Source of the DNA: Nocardioides furvisabuli
GTDB lineage: Bacteria; Actinomycetota; Actinomycetes; Propionibacteriales; Nocardioidaceae
Reading direction: 5' to 3'
Assembly (NCBI RefSeq): GCF_021083185.1
Contig: NZ_JAIGQB010000005.1
Span: 248,001-312,000, forward strand
DNA: 64,000 nt
Shown: piece after piece, positions 43,322-50,328 of the stretch
Layout of the letters: each line of letters begins with the position of its first letter
Position numbering within the stretch: the stretch's first letter is position 1
The notes under the pieces: model-generated
Database searches by the model: none
What the model was told of the DNA's origin: nothing
The model's input: only the letters and a program-made list of their open reading frames with translations
Made by a program: the position numbers and the translations under genes

Positions 43322-44032
43322 TCAGCCCAGCGCCGCCGTCAGCGCGATCTCGACCATCTCGCCGAAGGTCTGCTCGCGCTCCTGCGAGGTGGTCTCCTCG
43401 CCGGTGACGATGTGGTCGGAGACGGTGCAGATCGCCAGGGCCTTGCGGCGGTGCTTCGCGGCGAGGGTGTAGAGCGCGCTGGCCTCCATCTCGACCGCCA
43501 GCACGCCGTAGTCCACCATCTCGCCCAGCAGCTCGGGGCGCGCGGCGTAGAAGGAGTCGCTGGAGAAGATCAGTCCGACGTGGAAGGGCGAGCCGTCCTC
43601 GCGCGCCTCGGCGGCCTCCACCGCGCCCCGCAGCAGGCCGAAGTCGGCGACCGGGGCGTAGTCGATGCCGTGGAAGGCGATGCGGTTCATCGAGGAGTCG
43701 GTGCAGGCGCCGGAGGCGATGATGACGTCGCGGATGCCGACGTCCTCCGTGACCGCGCCGCACGACCCGACGCGTACGACCGACTGCACGTCGTAGTCGG
43801 TGAAGAGCTCGTTGACGTAGATCGCCATCGACGGCTGGCCCATGCCGGAGCCCTGGACGGAGACCGGCTGGCCGCGCCACGTGCCGGTGAAGCCGTACAT
43901 CCCGCGCACCTCGCTGTAGCAGCGGGCGTCGTCGAGGAAGGTCTCCGCGATCCACCTCGCCCGCAGCGGGTCGCCGGGCAGCAGGACGGTGGGGGCGATG
44001 TCGCCGGGCCGGGCGCCGATGTGGGTGCTCAC
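43322..44032 (-). CDS. deoD: Purine-nucleoside phosphorylase, DeoD type
   Basis: A 236-residue protein, the normal length for hexameric DeoD. Motifs are VLLPGDPLRARWIAE (phosphate site), GMGQPSMAIY, VRVGSCGAV, VEMEASALYTLA and SDHIVTGEETTSQERE (purine/ribose site). It splits purine (deoxy)nucleosides with phosphate into base and (deoxy)ribose-1-phosphate. GTG 44032 was chosen because TAGGCT lies 7 bases upstream on the minus strand and homology begins there. It is divergent from nudC, with 36 bases between the starts. It could feed purines to catabolism, but no gene links it to the island. Confidence 0.93.
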   Translation of the reverse strand: MSTHIGARPGDIAPTVLLPGDPLRARWIAETFLDDARCYSEVRGMYGFTGTWRGQPVSVQGSGMGQPSMAIYVNELFTDYDVQSVVRVGSCGAVTEDVGIRDVIIASGACTDSSMNRIAFHGIDYAPVADFGLLRGAVEAAEAREDGSPFHVGLIFSSDSFYAARPELLGEMVDYGVLAVEMEASALYTLAAKHRRKALAICTVSDHIVTGEETTSQEREQTFGEMVEIALTAALG

Positions 44033-44039
44033 GGCGCCC

Positions 44040-44045
44040 AGCCTA
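44040..44045 (-). promoter_or_regulatory. -10 box TAGGCT of deoD, leaderless
   Basis: Minus-strand TAGGCT ends 7 bases before GTG 44032. Confidence 0.6.
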
Positions 44046-44056
44046 GGGCCCGTCGC

Positions 44057-44062
44057 TAGCCT
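44057..44062 (+). promoter_or_regulatory. -10 box TAGCCT of nudC, leaderless
   Basis: TAGCCT ends 6 bases before GTG 44069. The divergent deoD box is 11 bases away, so the two promoters overlap. Confidence 0.6.
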
Positions 44063-44068
44063 GACGCG

Positions 44069-44992
44069 GTGAGCTCCGAGCGCCCCCTCCCGCACGTCGC
44101 ACTCTCCGCCCACGCGCACAACCGGATGGGCCTGCGCCGCACCGACGAGGAGTGGCTGCGCCACCAGATGTCGGACCCGGCCACCCGGATGCTGGTCGTC
44201 GCGGGCAACCGGCTGCGTCCGACGGACGGCGAGATCCAGTGGGTCGCTCCCGCGGACGCGCCCGAGGGCATCCTCGTGCTCCTCGGCGACCACGACGAGG
44301 TCGTGCACCTCGCGGTCATCGTCGCGCCGGACGCCGCCCCCGGCGACCCGCAGGAGTGGGTGCCGCTGCGCGACGTGCTGCCCCTGATCGCCGAGCAGTC
44401 ACCCGGCCAGGCGCCGCTGCTGATGCACGCGATCGGCCTTGCCGAGTGGCACCACGCGACCCGCTTCTGCCCGCGGTGCGGTGGCTCCCTGCGCAGCCGG
44501 GCCGCCGGGCACGAGCTGCGCTGCACCCAGTGCGACCGCGCGCAGTTCCCCCGCACCGACCCGGCGGTCATCATGGCGATCACCCACGGCGACGGCGACG
44601 ACGAGGCGCTGCTGCTGGGCCGCAACCGCGCCTGGCCTGCGGGCCGCTGGTCCACCCTCGCCGGGTTCTGCGAGCCGGGGGAGACCCTCGAGGACGCCGT
44701 ACGCCGTGAGGTGGACGAGGAGGTCGGGGTGCAGGTGGGCGAGGTCGGCTACTTCGGCAGCCAGCCGTGGCCGCTGCCGGCGAGCCTGATGCTGGGCTTC
44801 ACCGGCCGCGCGCTGAGCACCGACATCGACGTCGACGGCGCCGAGATCGAGGAGGCCCGCTGGTGGACCCGTGCGGACTTCGAGACGGCGGTGCGCTCGG
44901 GGGAGATCGCCGTCCCGCGCGGGATCTCGATCTCGTCCTCGCTCATCGAGGCATGGTTCGGCCGGCCTCTCGAGGGTCCCGGCTGGGACTGA
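44069..44992 (+). CDS. nudC: NADH pyrophosphatase / RNA decapping hydrolase NudC
   Basis: A 307-residue Nudix enzyme. A zinc ribbon (CPRCGG ... CTQC) precedes the Nudix box GFCEPGETLEDAVRREVDEE, followed by SQPWPLPASLM, the motif that defines NADH-preferring members. It cleaves NAD(H) to NMN(H) and AMP and can remove NAD caps from RNA. Gene order nudC, mycoredoxin, uvrD2, whiB7 matches mycobacteria. Start GTG 44069 fits the leaderless box. Confidence 0.94.
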   Translation: MSSERPLPHVALSAHAHNRMGLRRTDEEWLRHQMSDPATRMLVVAGNRLRPTDGEIQWVAPADAPEGILVLLGDHDEVVHLAVIVAPDAAPGDPQEWVPLRDVLPLIAEQSPGQAPLLMHAIGLAEWHHATRFCPRCGGSLRSRAAGHELRCTQCDRAQFPRTDPAVIMAITHGDGDDEALLLGRNRAWPAGRWSTLAGFCEPGETLEDAVRREVDEEVGVQVGEVGYFGSQPWPLPASLMLGFTGRALSTDIDVDGAEIEEARWWTRADFETAVRSGEIAVPRGISISSSLIEAWFGRPLEGPGWD

Positions 44993-44998
44993 GGTCGG

Positions 44999-45466
44999 TC
45001 AGTCGCAGGTGTCGCAGATGCCGGTGGCCGGCATCGCGATGTAGCAGCGCGGGCACAGCTTGTCCGGCCGGTCGCTCGCCGCGACCCGGGGCCGGGCGGT
45101 GCCGGTGCTCCTCGTCGCCGCCGCGCGCGGGGTGCCGCTCGACGACGAGGAGCGCGTGCGGGTGCTGGAGCCGGGCACGCGCTCGCTGGGCGGCGAGTCG
45201 TCGCGGATCGTGAAGCCGAGCCGGGTCAGCGCCTTGCTCGCCCCGGCGGAACCGCCGGGGATGTCAGCGGGGGTCAGGGTGCGACCAGTGGCCAGGCCAT
45301 GGGCGATGCCGGCGATCGCCGCGGCGTCGTACTCGCGGCCCAGGTGCATCAGCACATGGGTGGACGTCCCGCCGCGCACCAGCATGTAGTTGGCGCCACC
45401 GGCTGCGTCCCAGGTCTCCATCGCGGTGAGGACGTGGTCGCGATCGATCGAGTTCAGCAAGGACAC
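44999..45466 (-). CDS. Stand-alone ScoMcrA-head-like domain plus zinc motif
   Basis: A 155-residue protein of unknown function. Residues 1-90 (DRDHVLTAMETWDAAG, LMHLGREYDAAAIAGIAHGL, then ASKALTRLGFTI) resemble the N-terminal head domain of the modification-dependent nuclease ScoMcrA, but no sulfur-binding or HNH domain follows. The middle (95-130) is Ser/Arg/Thr-rich and probably disordered. The C-terminus has CPRCYIAMPATGICDTC, a four-Cys zinc ribbon. GTG 45466 has TAGCCT 6 bases upstream. It converges on nudC with a 6-base gap. It may bind nucleic acid (inference). Confidence 0.75.
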   Translation of the reverse strand: MSLLNSIDRDHVLTAMETWDAAGGANYMLVRGGTSTHVLMHLGREYDAAAIAGIAHGLATGRTLTPADIPGGSAGASKALTRLGFTIRDDSPPSERVPGSSTRTRSSSSSGTPRAAATRSTGTARPRVAASDRPDKLCPRCYIAMPATGICDTCD

Positions 45467-45472
45467 GGGATC

Positions 45473-45478
45473 AGGCTA
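45473..45478 (-). promoter_or_regulatory. -10 box TAGCCT, leaderless promoter
   Basis: Minus-strand TAGCCT ends 6 bases before GTG 45466. Confidence 0.55.
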
Positions 45479-45512
45479 ACCCGACCGCACGCCACTGCCT
45501 CAGCCGAGGGGC

Positions 45513-45764
45513 TCACGCCAGCGCGGCCAGCTTCTCCTTGACCTGCGCCACCGACGGGTTCGTCAGCGTGCTGCCGTCGGAGAACAGGAGGGTGGGCACG
45601 GTCTGGTTGCCGCCGTTGGCCTGCTCGACGGTGAAGGCCGCGTCGGGCTGCTGCTCGATGTCGACGATCGAGAACGCGATGCCCTCTCGGTCGAGCTGGC
45701 TCTTCAGGCGGTGGCAGTAGCCACACCAGGGCGTGGTGAACATGGTGAACTGGCTCTGGGACAT
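45513..45764 (-). CDS. mrx1: Mycoredoxin / glutaredoxin-like protein
   Basis: An 83-residue thioredoxin-fold protein with redox motif CGYC (residues 14-17, TTPWCGYCHRL) and the cis-Pro segment QTVPTLLFSDG. The size and CGYC motif match mycoredoxin-1, which reduces mycothiol mixed disulfides in actinobacteria. It is encoded between nudC and uvrD2, as in mycobacteria (Rv3198A). Cytoplasmic. Start ATG 45764. Confidence 0.9.
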   Translation of the reverse strand: MSQSQFTMFTTPWCGYCHRLKSQLDREGIAFSIVDIEQQPDAAFTVEQANGGNQTVPTLLFSDGSTLTNPSVAQVKEKLAALA

Positions 45765-45821
45765 GTCTGGTCAACCCTCCGGCCCGGTGCGGCATTCCCG
45801 CAGGCGACAGGGGTGGCCCGG

Positions 45822-46313
45822 CTAGCAGGAGCGGCCGGGGTCGATCCGAGCCAGGACGGTCTCGCTGACCCGGCGCAACGCGGCGAGGTCGGCCGCCGAC
45901 ACGGCGTCGACGACCAGCTCGCGCACTCGCGCGACGTGCCCGGGGGCCGCCGCCACCGCTTTCGCGTGCCCGGCCGCGGTGAGGACCGCGTTCGTCCGGC
46001 GTCCGGCTCCGGGCACTCGTTCGCGGGTGACCAGGCCCTCTGCCTCGAGACGCTTCACCACGTGGGAGAGCCTCGAGAGCGACGATGAGGTCTCTGCGGC
46101 GACGACGCTCATCTGGAGCGTGCGGTTCGGCTGCTCCGACAACACCGCGAGCACCAGGTACTCGAAGAACGTCAGCCCCTGGTCGGCCTGCAGCTGGGCG
46201 TCGAGCGCACCGGGGAGCCTGATGATCAGGGCGGTGGTGGCCATCCACGCAGCAAGCTCGTCCTCGTCGAGCCAGGGTGGCTCGCTGGGGTCGGGCGACG
46301 CGGTGGGGGACAT
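45822..46313 (-). CDS. MarR-family transcriptional regulator
   Basis: A 163-residue winged-helix regulator: LTFFEYLVLAVLSEQPNRTL, then the recognition helix SSLSRLSHVVKRLEAEGLV and wing RERVPGAGRRTNAVLT. ATG 46313 was chosen because TAGCCT lies 7 bases upstream, and the frame beyond is not conserved. It is divergent from a DoxX gene across an 82-base gap with two TTGA-N4-TCAA palindromes, one covering the likely -35 of the marR promoter. It therefore probably represses itself and doxX. Ligand unknown. Confidence 0.9.
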   Translation of the reverse strand: MSPTASPDPSEPPWLDEDELAAWMATTALIIRLPGALDAQLQADQGLTFFEYLVLAVLSEQPNRTLQMSVVAAETSSSLSRLSHVVKRLEAEGLVTRERVPGAGRRTNAVLTAAGHAKAVAAAPGHVARVRELVVDAVSAADLAALRRVSETVLARIDPGRSC

Positions 46314-46320
46314 GCTCGCG

Positions 46321-46326
46321 AGGCTA
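46321..46326 (-). promoter_or_regulatory. -10 box TAGCCT of marR, leaderless
   Basis: Minus-strand TAGCCT ends 7 bases before ATG 46313. A TTGATG -35 (46343-46348, minus strand) lies 16 bases upstream, inside the first operator. Confidence 0.6.
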
Positions 46327-46333
46327 GCGGAAT

Positions 46334-46351
46334 AACTTGATGCATCAAGTT
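46334..46351. promoter_or_regulatory. MarR operator 1, perfect 18-bp palindrome
   Basis: AACTTGATGCATCAAGTT is a perfect palindrome with core TTGA-N4-TCAA, between the divergent marR and doxX genes. Confidence 0.75.
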
Positions 46352-46364
46352 CTTGGGTGAGTTG

Positions 46365-46376
46365 TTGACATCTCAA
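46365..46376. promoter_or_regulatory. MarR operator 2, TTGACATCTCAA
   Basis: The same TTGA-N4-TCAA core as operator 1 occurs again 28 bases away (centre to centre) and ends 19 bases before the doxX start. Confidence 0.6.
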
Positions 46377-46395
46377 GTTCTCTGAAGGAGACATC

Positions 46396-46767
46396 ATGAA
46401 CATCGTCCTGTGGGTCATCGCCGTCGTCCTGGCGGCCGTCTTCACCGCCGCCGGCCTGCGCAAGGTCCTCACCCCCCGGGAGAAGGTCGTCGAGGACATG
46501 ACCTCGCTCGAGGACCTTCCCGCCGGAGCGATCAAGCTCATCGGGGTCGTGGAAGTCCTCGGCGCCGTCGGGCTCGTCGTGCCCGCGGCCCTCGACATCG
46601 CGCCCGTGCTGACGCCACTGGCTGCCAGTGGACTCGCGGTGACGATGCTCCTGGCCGCAGCGGTGCACGCACGGCGCAAGGAGTACCCGCTGATCGGAAT
46701 CAACGTCGTCCTCGGGGGCCTGGCGCTCTTCGTCGCGATCATGCGCTTCGGCCCGCAGGCGTTCTGA
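46396..46767 (+). CDS. DoxX-family membrane protein
   Basis: A 123-residue protein with four membrane helices, starting IVLWVIAVVLAAVFTAAGLRKV with the FTAAGLRKVL segment typical of DoxX-like proteins. Others are AIKLIGVVEVLGAVGLVVPA, LAASGLAVTMLLAAAVHARR and GINVVLGGLALFVAIMR. GAAGGAG lies 5 bases before ATG 46396. DoxX-like proteins are linked to thiol or oxidative stress; the reaction is unsettled. It is under probable control of the divergent MarR protein. Confidence 0.85.
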   Translation: MNIVLWVIAVVLAAVFTAAGLRKVLTPREKVVEDMTSLEDLPAGAIKLIGVVEVLGAVGLVVPAALDIAPVLTPLAASGLAVTMLLAAAVHARRKEYPLIGINVVLGGLALFVAIMRFGPQAF

Positions 46768-46874
46768 CCTCGGCCGGGGCCCACGAAGGAGGTTCGTGTC
46801 GGTGGCGACGTCTAGGGTTGTCCTGCCCGTGCCGGCGGGCGACAGCCCCGTTCATCCCATCGCAGGAGACGACC

Positions 46875-48932
46875 TTGCTCGAAGCGCTCGACCCCGAGCA
46901 GCGACAGGTCGCGGAGGCGCTGCGCGGGCCCGTGCGGGTCCTCGCGGGCGCCGGCACCGGCAAGACCCGTGCGATCACCCACCGCATCGCCCACGGGGTC
47001 GCGCAGGGCGTCTACGCGCCCACCGAGGTGCTGGCGCTGTCGTTCACCACCCGCGCCGCGGGGGAGATGCGCGAGCGGCTCCGCTCGCTGGGTGCGCCCG
47101 GGGTCCAGGCGCGCACGTTCCACTCGGCCGCGTTGCGCCAGCTCCGGTTCTTCTGGCCGCGGGTGCACGGGCGTGACCTCCCCGAGCTCACCGAGTCCAA
47201 GCTCGGCATGGTCGCGCTCGCCGCCCGGCGCCAGCGGCTGAGCGTCGACCAGGCGACGCTGCGCGACCTCGCCAGTGAGATCGAGTGGGCCAAGGTGTCC
47301 AACGTCGCCCCCGACTCCTACCCCGCGCTGGCCCGCGCCCGGGGGCGGGCCGTCTCGGGCCTCGAGCCCGAGGTCGTGGCCCGCGCCTTCGACGCCTACG
47401 AGGAGGTCAAGCGCGGCCAGGGCCGGATGGACATGGAGGACGTGCTTCTCTTCGGCGCCGGCCTGCTGGCCGACAACGAGGCCGTCGCCGCGCAGGTGCG
47501 CCGGCAGTACAAGTGGTTCGTCGTCGACGAGTTCCAGGACGTCTCGCCCCTGCAGAACGCGCTGCTCGACCTCTGGCTCGGCGGGCGCGACGAGCTCTGC
47601 GTGGTCGGGGACCCCGCCCAGACGATCTACTCCTTCGCCGGCGCCGACGCGCGCTACCTCCGCGAGTTCACCCAGCGGTTCCCGGCGGCCACCAGCGTCG
47701 AGCTGGTGCGCAACTACCGCTCCACCCCGCAGGTCGTGGCTGCCGCCAACGCCCTCCTCGCCGGCACGAGCAGCAAGGGCGTCGACCTGGTGGCGCAGCG
47801 TCCCTCGGGGGCGGCCATCACCTACCGCGAGGCCAGCGACGAGGTCGCCGAGGCCGACGCCGTCGCCGATCGCGCGGCCGCGCTGCGGGCCAGCGGGACG
47901 CCCGCCAGCCGGATGGCGGTGCTGCTGCGCATCAACGCGCAGTCCGAGCGCTTCGAGGAGGCACTGGCCGCGCGCGGCATCCCCTACGTCGTCCGCGGTG
48001 GGGCGCGCTTCTTCGACCGCCCCGAGGTGCGCCAGGCCATCACGCTCGTCCGCGGCGCCGCGCGCAGCGGCGAGGCGTCGGGCCCGGTGGCCGACGGGGT
48101 CGTCGCCGTCCTGTCCCAGATGGGCCACTCCACGGAGCCTCCGGAGGGCAGGGGAGAGGTGCGCAACCGCTGGGAGTCATTGCAGGCGCTGGTCGACCTC
48201 GCCGCCGACTTCGGGCGCGAGCGGCCCGACGCGGGCCTCGGTGACCTCGTCGACGACCTCGACCGCCGGGCAGGTGAGCAGCACGCCCCGGTGGCCGATG
48301 CGGTCACCCTGGCCACCATCCACTCCGCCAAGGGCCTGGAGTGGGACGCCGTGTTCGTGGCCGGCATGCACGAGAAGATGATGCCGATCTCGCAGGCCAG
48401 GACCCCCGCCGAGGTCGAGGAGGAGCGGCGCCTGCTCTACGTCGCGATGACCCGCGCCCGCGACGAGCTGTGCGTGTCGTGGGCGAGTGCGCGCGAGCCG
48501 GGCGGTCGCGCCAACCGCGGGAGCTCGCCCTTCCTGTCGGCGTTGCTCGACGGCACGCCCGGTGTCGCGGCCCAGCGGCGCGAGCGCAGCAAGCGCAACC
48601 GCGCGGCCCTGCACTGCCGCGAGTGCGGGGGAGCGCTGTCCAACTCCCGCGAGAAGAAGACCGGCCGCTGCGCCGACTGCCCGGCGTCCTACGACGAGGC
48701 GCTCTTCGAGCGGCTGCGCGAGTGGCGACTGGCCCGCGCGGCGCAGGACAGCGTGCCGGCGTTCGTCGTCTTCACCGACGCCACCCTCCAGCTCATCGCC
48801 GAGCACGTGCCCTCCGACGAGCGCGGCCTGCGGGCGATCAGCGGCGTGGGTCCGGGGAAGATCGCGAAGTACGGGGACGAGGTGCTCGCGCTGGTGTCCG
48901 GGAAGGCCGTCGGCGACGCCGGATCGTCCTGA
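46875..48932 (+). CDS. uvrD2: DNA helicase UvrD2 with tetracysteine and HRDC domains
   Basis: A 685-residue superfamily 1 helicase: Walker A AGAGTGKTRA, VVDEFQDVSPLQ, GDPAQTIYSFAG, VRNYRSTPQ, HSAKGLEWDAVF and AMTRARDEL. After the motor comes a four-Cys zinc motif (CRECGG ... CADC, about 585-605), then an HRDC domain (ALFERLREWR ... ISGVGPGKIAKYGDEVL). Motor, tetracysteine and HRDC together define UvrD2 of mycobacteria. The start is TTG 46875 with AGGAG 6 bases upstream; the ATG/GTG codons further upstream are in non-homologous sequence. A TAGGGT box at 46813 may be its promoter. It acts in DNA unwinding for repair and replication. Confidence 0.9.
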   Translation: MLEALDPEQRQVAEALRGPVRVLAGAGTGKTRAITHRIAHGVAQGVYAPTEVLALSFTTRAAGEMRERLRSLGAPGVQARTFHSAALRQLRFFWPRVHGRDLPELTESKLGMVALAARRQRLSVDQATLRDLASEIEWAKVSNVAPDSYPALARARGRAVSGLEPEVVARAFDAYEEVKRGQGRMDMEDVLLFGAGLLADNEAVAAQVRRQYKWFVVDEFQDVSPLQNALLDLWLGGRDELCVVGDPAQTIYSFAGADARYLREFTQRFPAATSVELVRNYRSTPQVVAAANALLAGTSSKGVDLVAQRPSGAAITYREASDEVAEADAVADRAAALRASGTPASRMAVLLRINAQSERFEEALAARGIPYVVRGGARFFDRPEVRQAITLVRGAARSGEASGPVADGVVAVLSQMGHSTEPPEGRGEVRNRWESLQALVDLAADFGRERPDAGLGDLVDDLDRRAGEQHAPVADAVTLATIHSAKGLEWDAVFVAGMHEKMMPISQARTPAEVEEERRLLYVAMTRARDELCVSWASAREPGGRANRGSSPFLSALLDGTPGVAAQRRERSKRNRAALHCRECGGALSNSREKKTGRCADCPASYDEALFERLREWRLARAAQDSVPAFVVFTDATLQLIAEHVPSDERGLRAISGVGPGKIAKYGDEVLALVSGKAVGDAGSS

Positions 48933-48968
48933 AGGATGAATCCGGGAACTTTTCCGTGTAATACCCAC

Positions 48969-49006
48969 AAAATGGTTTGCCCCTGACGTTGTCGAGGGTT
49001 TAGCGT
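48969..49006 (+). promoter_or_regulatory. whiB7 promoter with upstream AT-rich WhiB7 site
   Basis: A TTGCCC -35 (48977-48982) and TAGCGT -10 (49001-49006) are separated by 18 bases. AAAAT (48969-48973) lies just before the -35. This matches the layout of WhiB7-activated promoters, in which WhiB7 with SigA reads an AT-rich element next to -35, and implies autoregulation. Confidence 0.7.
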
Positions 49007-49079
49007 TCTGCTCACAACAACCCGCGCACGGGATCGCTGACGACGATCTGCGCCTGATGCCCCGAAGGAGGTGGCCCTG

Positions 49080-49262
49080 ATGGAGAACTTCACGATGACG
49101 ATGACGGCTTGGACGCCGTCCTTCGGCATGTCCACCCTCGGCCGCCCCTGCGCGCACACGCGCGCCCTCGGCGCTGGTGTGGTGGCTGTCCAGGACGCCG
49201 CCGCCATCGTTCGCATCAAGGGCGATTTCCCGGGTTCTCCTGCCTGGAGTCCGTCGAGCTAG
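49080..49262 (+). CDS. whiB7 leader upstream ORF (60-residue peptide)
   Basis: An ATG with a near-perfect ribosome site (AAGGAGGTG at 49065-49073) opens a 60-codon frame ending at TAG 49260. It lies in the about 370-base whiB7 leader. Its last eleven codons form the 5' arm of an antiterminator hairpin (49231-49249), and the intrinsic terminator begins 27 bases after its stop. Translation of this ORF to its end would block the antiterminator and so favour termination; ribosome stalling by an antibiotic would do the opposite. Leader ORFs with this role are established for whiB7/wblC. The peptide itself (MENFTMTMTAWTPSF...) has no recognised domain. Confidence 0.75.
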   Translation: MENFTMTMTAWTPSFGMSTLGRPCAHTRALGAGVVAVQDAAAIVRIKGDFPGSPAWSPSS

Positions 49263-49302
49263 GTCACACCTCGCATCGGCAGCCTCCAGGCCGCGGAACC
49301 CG
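49231..49302 (+). promoter_or_regulatory. Antiterminator hairpin in the whiB7 leader
   Basis: 49231-49238 pairs with 49295-49302 (7 Watson-Crick plus one G-U) and 49242-49249 pairs perfectly with 49284-49291. A 3x3 internal loop separates them. The 3' arm covers the whole left arm of the terminator, so only one structure can form. Confidence 0.7.
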
Positions 49303-49329
49303 ACACCGGGATCCGCGGCCTTTCTGTTT
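49289..49329 (+). terminator. Attenuator terminator of whiB7
   Basis: A 9-bp perfect outer stem (49289-49297 with 49312-49320) and a 4-bp inner stem (49299-49302 with 49307-49310) with an A-A mismatch close on an ACAC loop and are followed by TTTCTGTTT. It lies 53 bases before the whiB7 start, inside the transcript, so it acts as an attenuator. Confidence 0.85.
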
Positions 49330-49382
49330 GTCCAGCACCGAGTTTCCACCCGCGATCAGGTCAACGAGAAGGAGGTGAACAC

Positions 49383-49757
49383 ATGACCATCAGCGAACTC
49401 GTCCGCGACCACGCTGCCGACGTCAGGACCCACACGGAGCCCCAGGCTCCGCTCGGAGCCCTGCACGACGCCGCCTCCGGAGTGGATGAAGAGCTGCTGC
49501 CCTGCCGCACGGGCGACGCAGAGCTGTGGTTTGCCGAGTCCCCCTCGGACGTCGAGCACGCCAAAGCCCTCTGCACGAACTGCCCCGTGCAGGCGCTCTG
49601 CCTCGACGGAGCACTCGAGCGGCGCGAGCCGTGGGGCGTCTGGGGAGGCGAGCTCTTCCTCCAGGGCGTGGTGATCCCGCGCAAGCGGCCGCGAGGCCGG
49701 CCCCGCAAGTCCGAGCAGGTCGCAGCCGCGACGCACAAGGACGGGGCCGCCGCGTAG
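49383..49757 (+). CDS. whiB7: WhiB7 transcription factor
   Basis: A 124-residue WhiB protein. Four Fe-S cysteines (LPCRTG, then CTNCPVQALC), the GVWGGE turn and the C-terminal AT-hook RPRGRPRK are all present; the AT-hook is what marks WhiB7 (WblC in Streptomyces). It binds SigA and AT-rich sequence at target promoters and induces intrinsic antibiotic resistance when ribosomes are inhibited. Start ATG 49383 has an excellent ribosome site (AAGGAGGTGA, 49369-49378). Expression is predicted to be controlled by attenuation in its leader and by autoactivation. The uvrD2 neighbour matches mycobacterial whiB7. Confidence 0.95.
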   Translation: MTISELVRDHAADVRTHTEPQAPLGALHDAASGVDEELLPCRTGDAELWFAESPSDVEHAKALCTNCPVQALCLDGALERREPWGVWGGELFLQGVVIPRKRPRGRPRKSEQVAAATHKDGAAA

Positions 49758-49844
49758 GCGCCACCGCAGCACCCATCTCACTCCGACCGAGGAAGTACAG
49801 GAATCCCACACCTCATGAAGACCTACCGAAATGGACGCAACGAC

Positions 49845-50009
49845 ATGAATCTCATGCATGAAGAACTCGCGCGCGCACAAATGTCCGCGCGCCTGGGAGA
49901 GGCGCACGAAATGCGGCGGGGCCACCACCTCGCCCTGGCTCGCCGGATGAGCCGCAAGGCCGAGCTGGCCGCGCAGCAGGCACGCCTCGCCCTCGCTCGC
50001 GCGATCTGA
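49845..50009 (+). CDS. Small basic helical protein downstream of whiB7
   Basis: A 54-residue protein from ATG 49845 (an in-frame ATG at 49815 would add 10 residues; neither has a strong ribosome site). It is Arg/Ala-rich and predicted helical (LMHEELARAQMSARLGEA ... SRKAELAAQQARLALARA). Similar short proteins beginning MHEELARAR are common in actinobacteria; no function is known. Confidence 0.6.
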   Translation: MNLMHEELARAQMSARLGEAHEMRRGHHLALARRMSRKAELAAQQARLALARAI

Positions 50010-50131
50010 TCGGACCGGTCCCCGTCGTCGGACCGCTCTCGCCCTGATCGCGGGTGAGCACGCACAGCACGAGCCGGTACGTCGTCACCGTGGCGACGTA
50101 CCGGCTCGTGGTCGTCACGGGCGGGCCGGAG

Positions 50132-50137
50132 TAGTCT
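50132..50137 (+). promoter_or_regulatory. -10 box TAGTCT, leaderless promoter
   Basis: TAGTCT ends 7 bases before GTG 50145. Confidence 0.5.
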
Positions 50138-50144
50138 CGCCCTC

Positions 50145-50312
50145 GTGAGCGACACCGTCACGTGCGCGTTCTGCGGCACGCAGGCGCCGGAGGCCGAGAC
50201 CCTGACGTGGACGACGGCGGTCGAGAACGGGCGGCGCCGCATCTTCTGCGACACCTGCTCTCGCACGCACTTGCGCGCGATGGAGGGCAAGCTCGACAGC
50301 GAGTGGTGGTGA
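50145..50312 (+). CDS. Small zinc-ribbon protein (55 residues)
   Basis: GTG 50145 begins a 55-codon frame ending TGA 50312. Two CxxC pairs (CAFC at 7-10, CDTC at 35-38) form a zinc ribbon, followed by SRTHLRAMEGKLDSEWW, a conserved-looking C-terminus seen in short actinobacterial proteins of unknown function. A TAGTCT box at leaderless spacing supports the start. Possible nucleic-acid or protein binding; no partner is evident. Confidence 0.75.
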   Translation: MSDTVTCAFCGTQAPEAETLTWTTAVENGRRRIFCDTCSRTHLRAMEGKLDSEWW

Positions 50313-50328
50313 GCGGGCGGAGGCTCGC

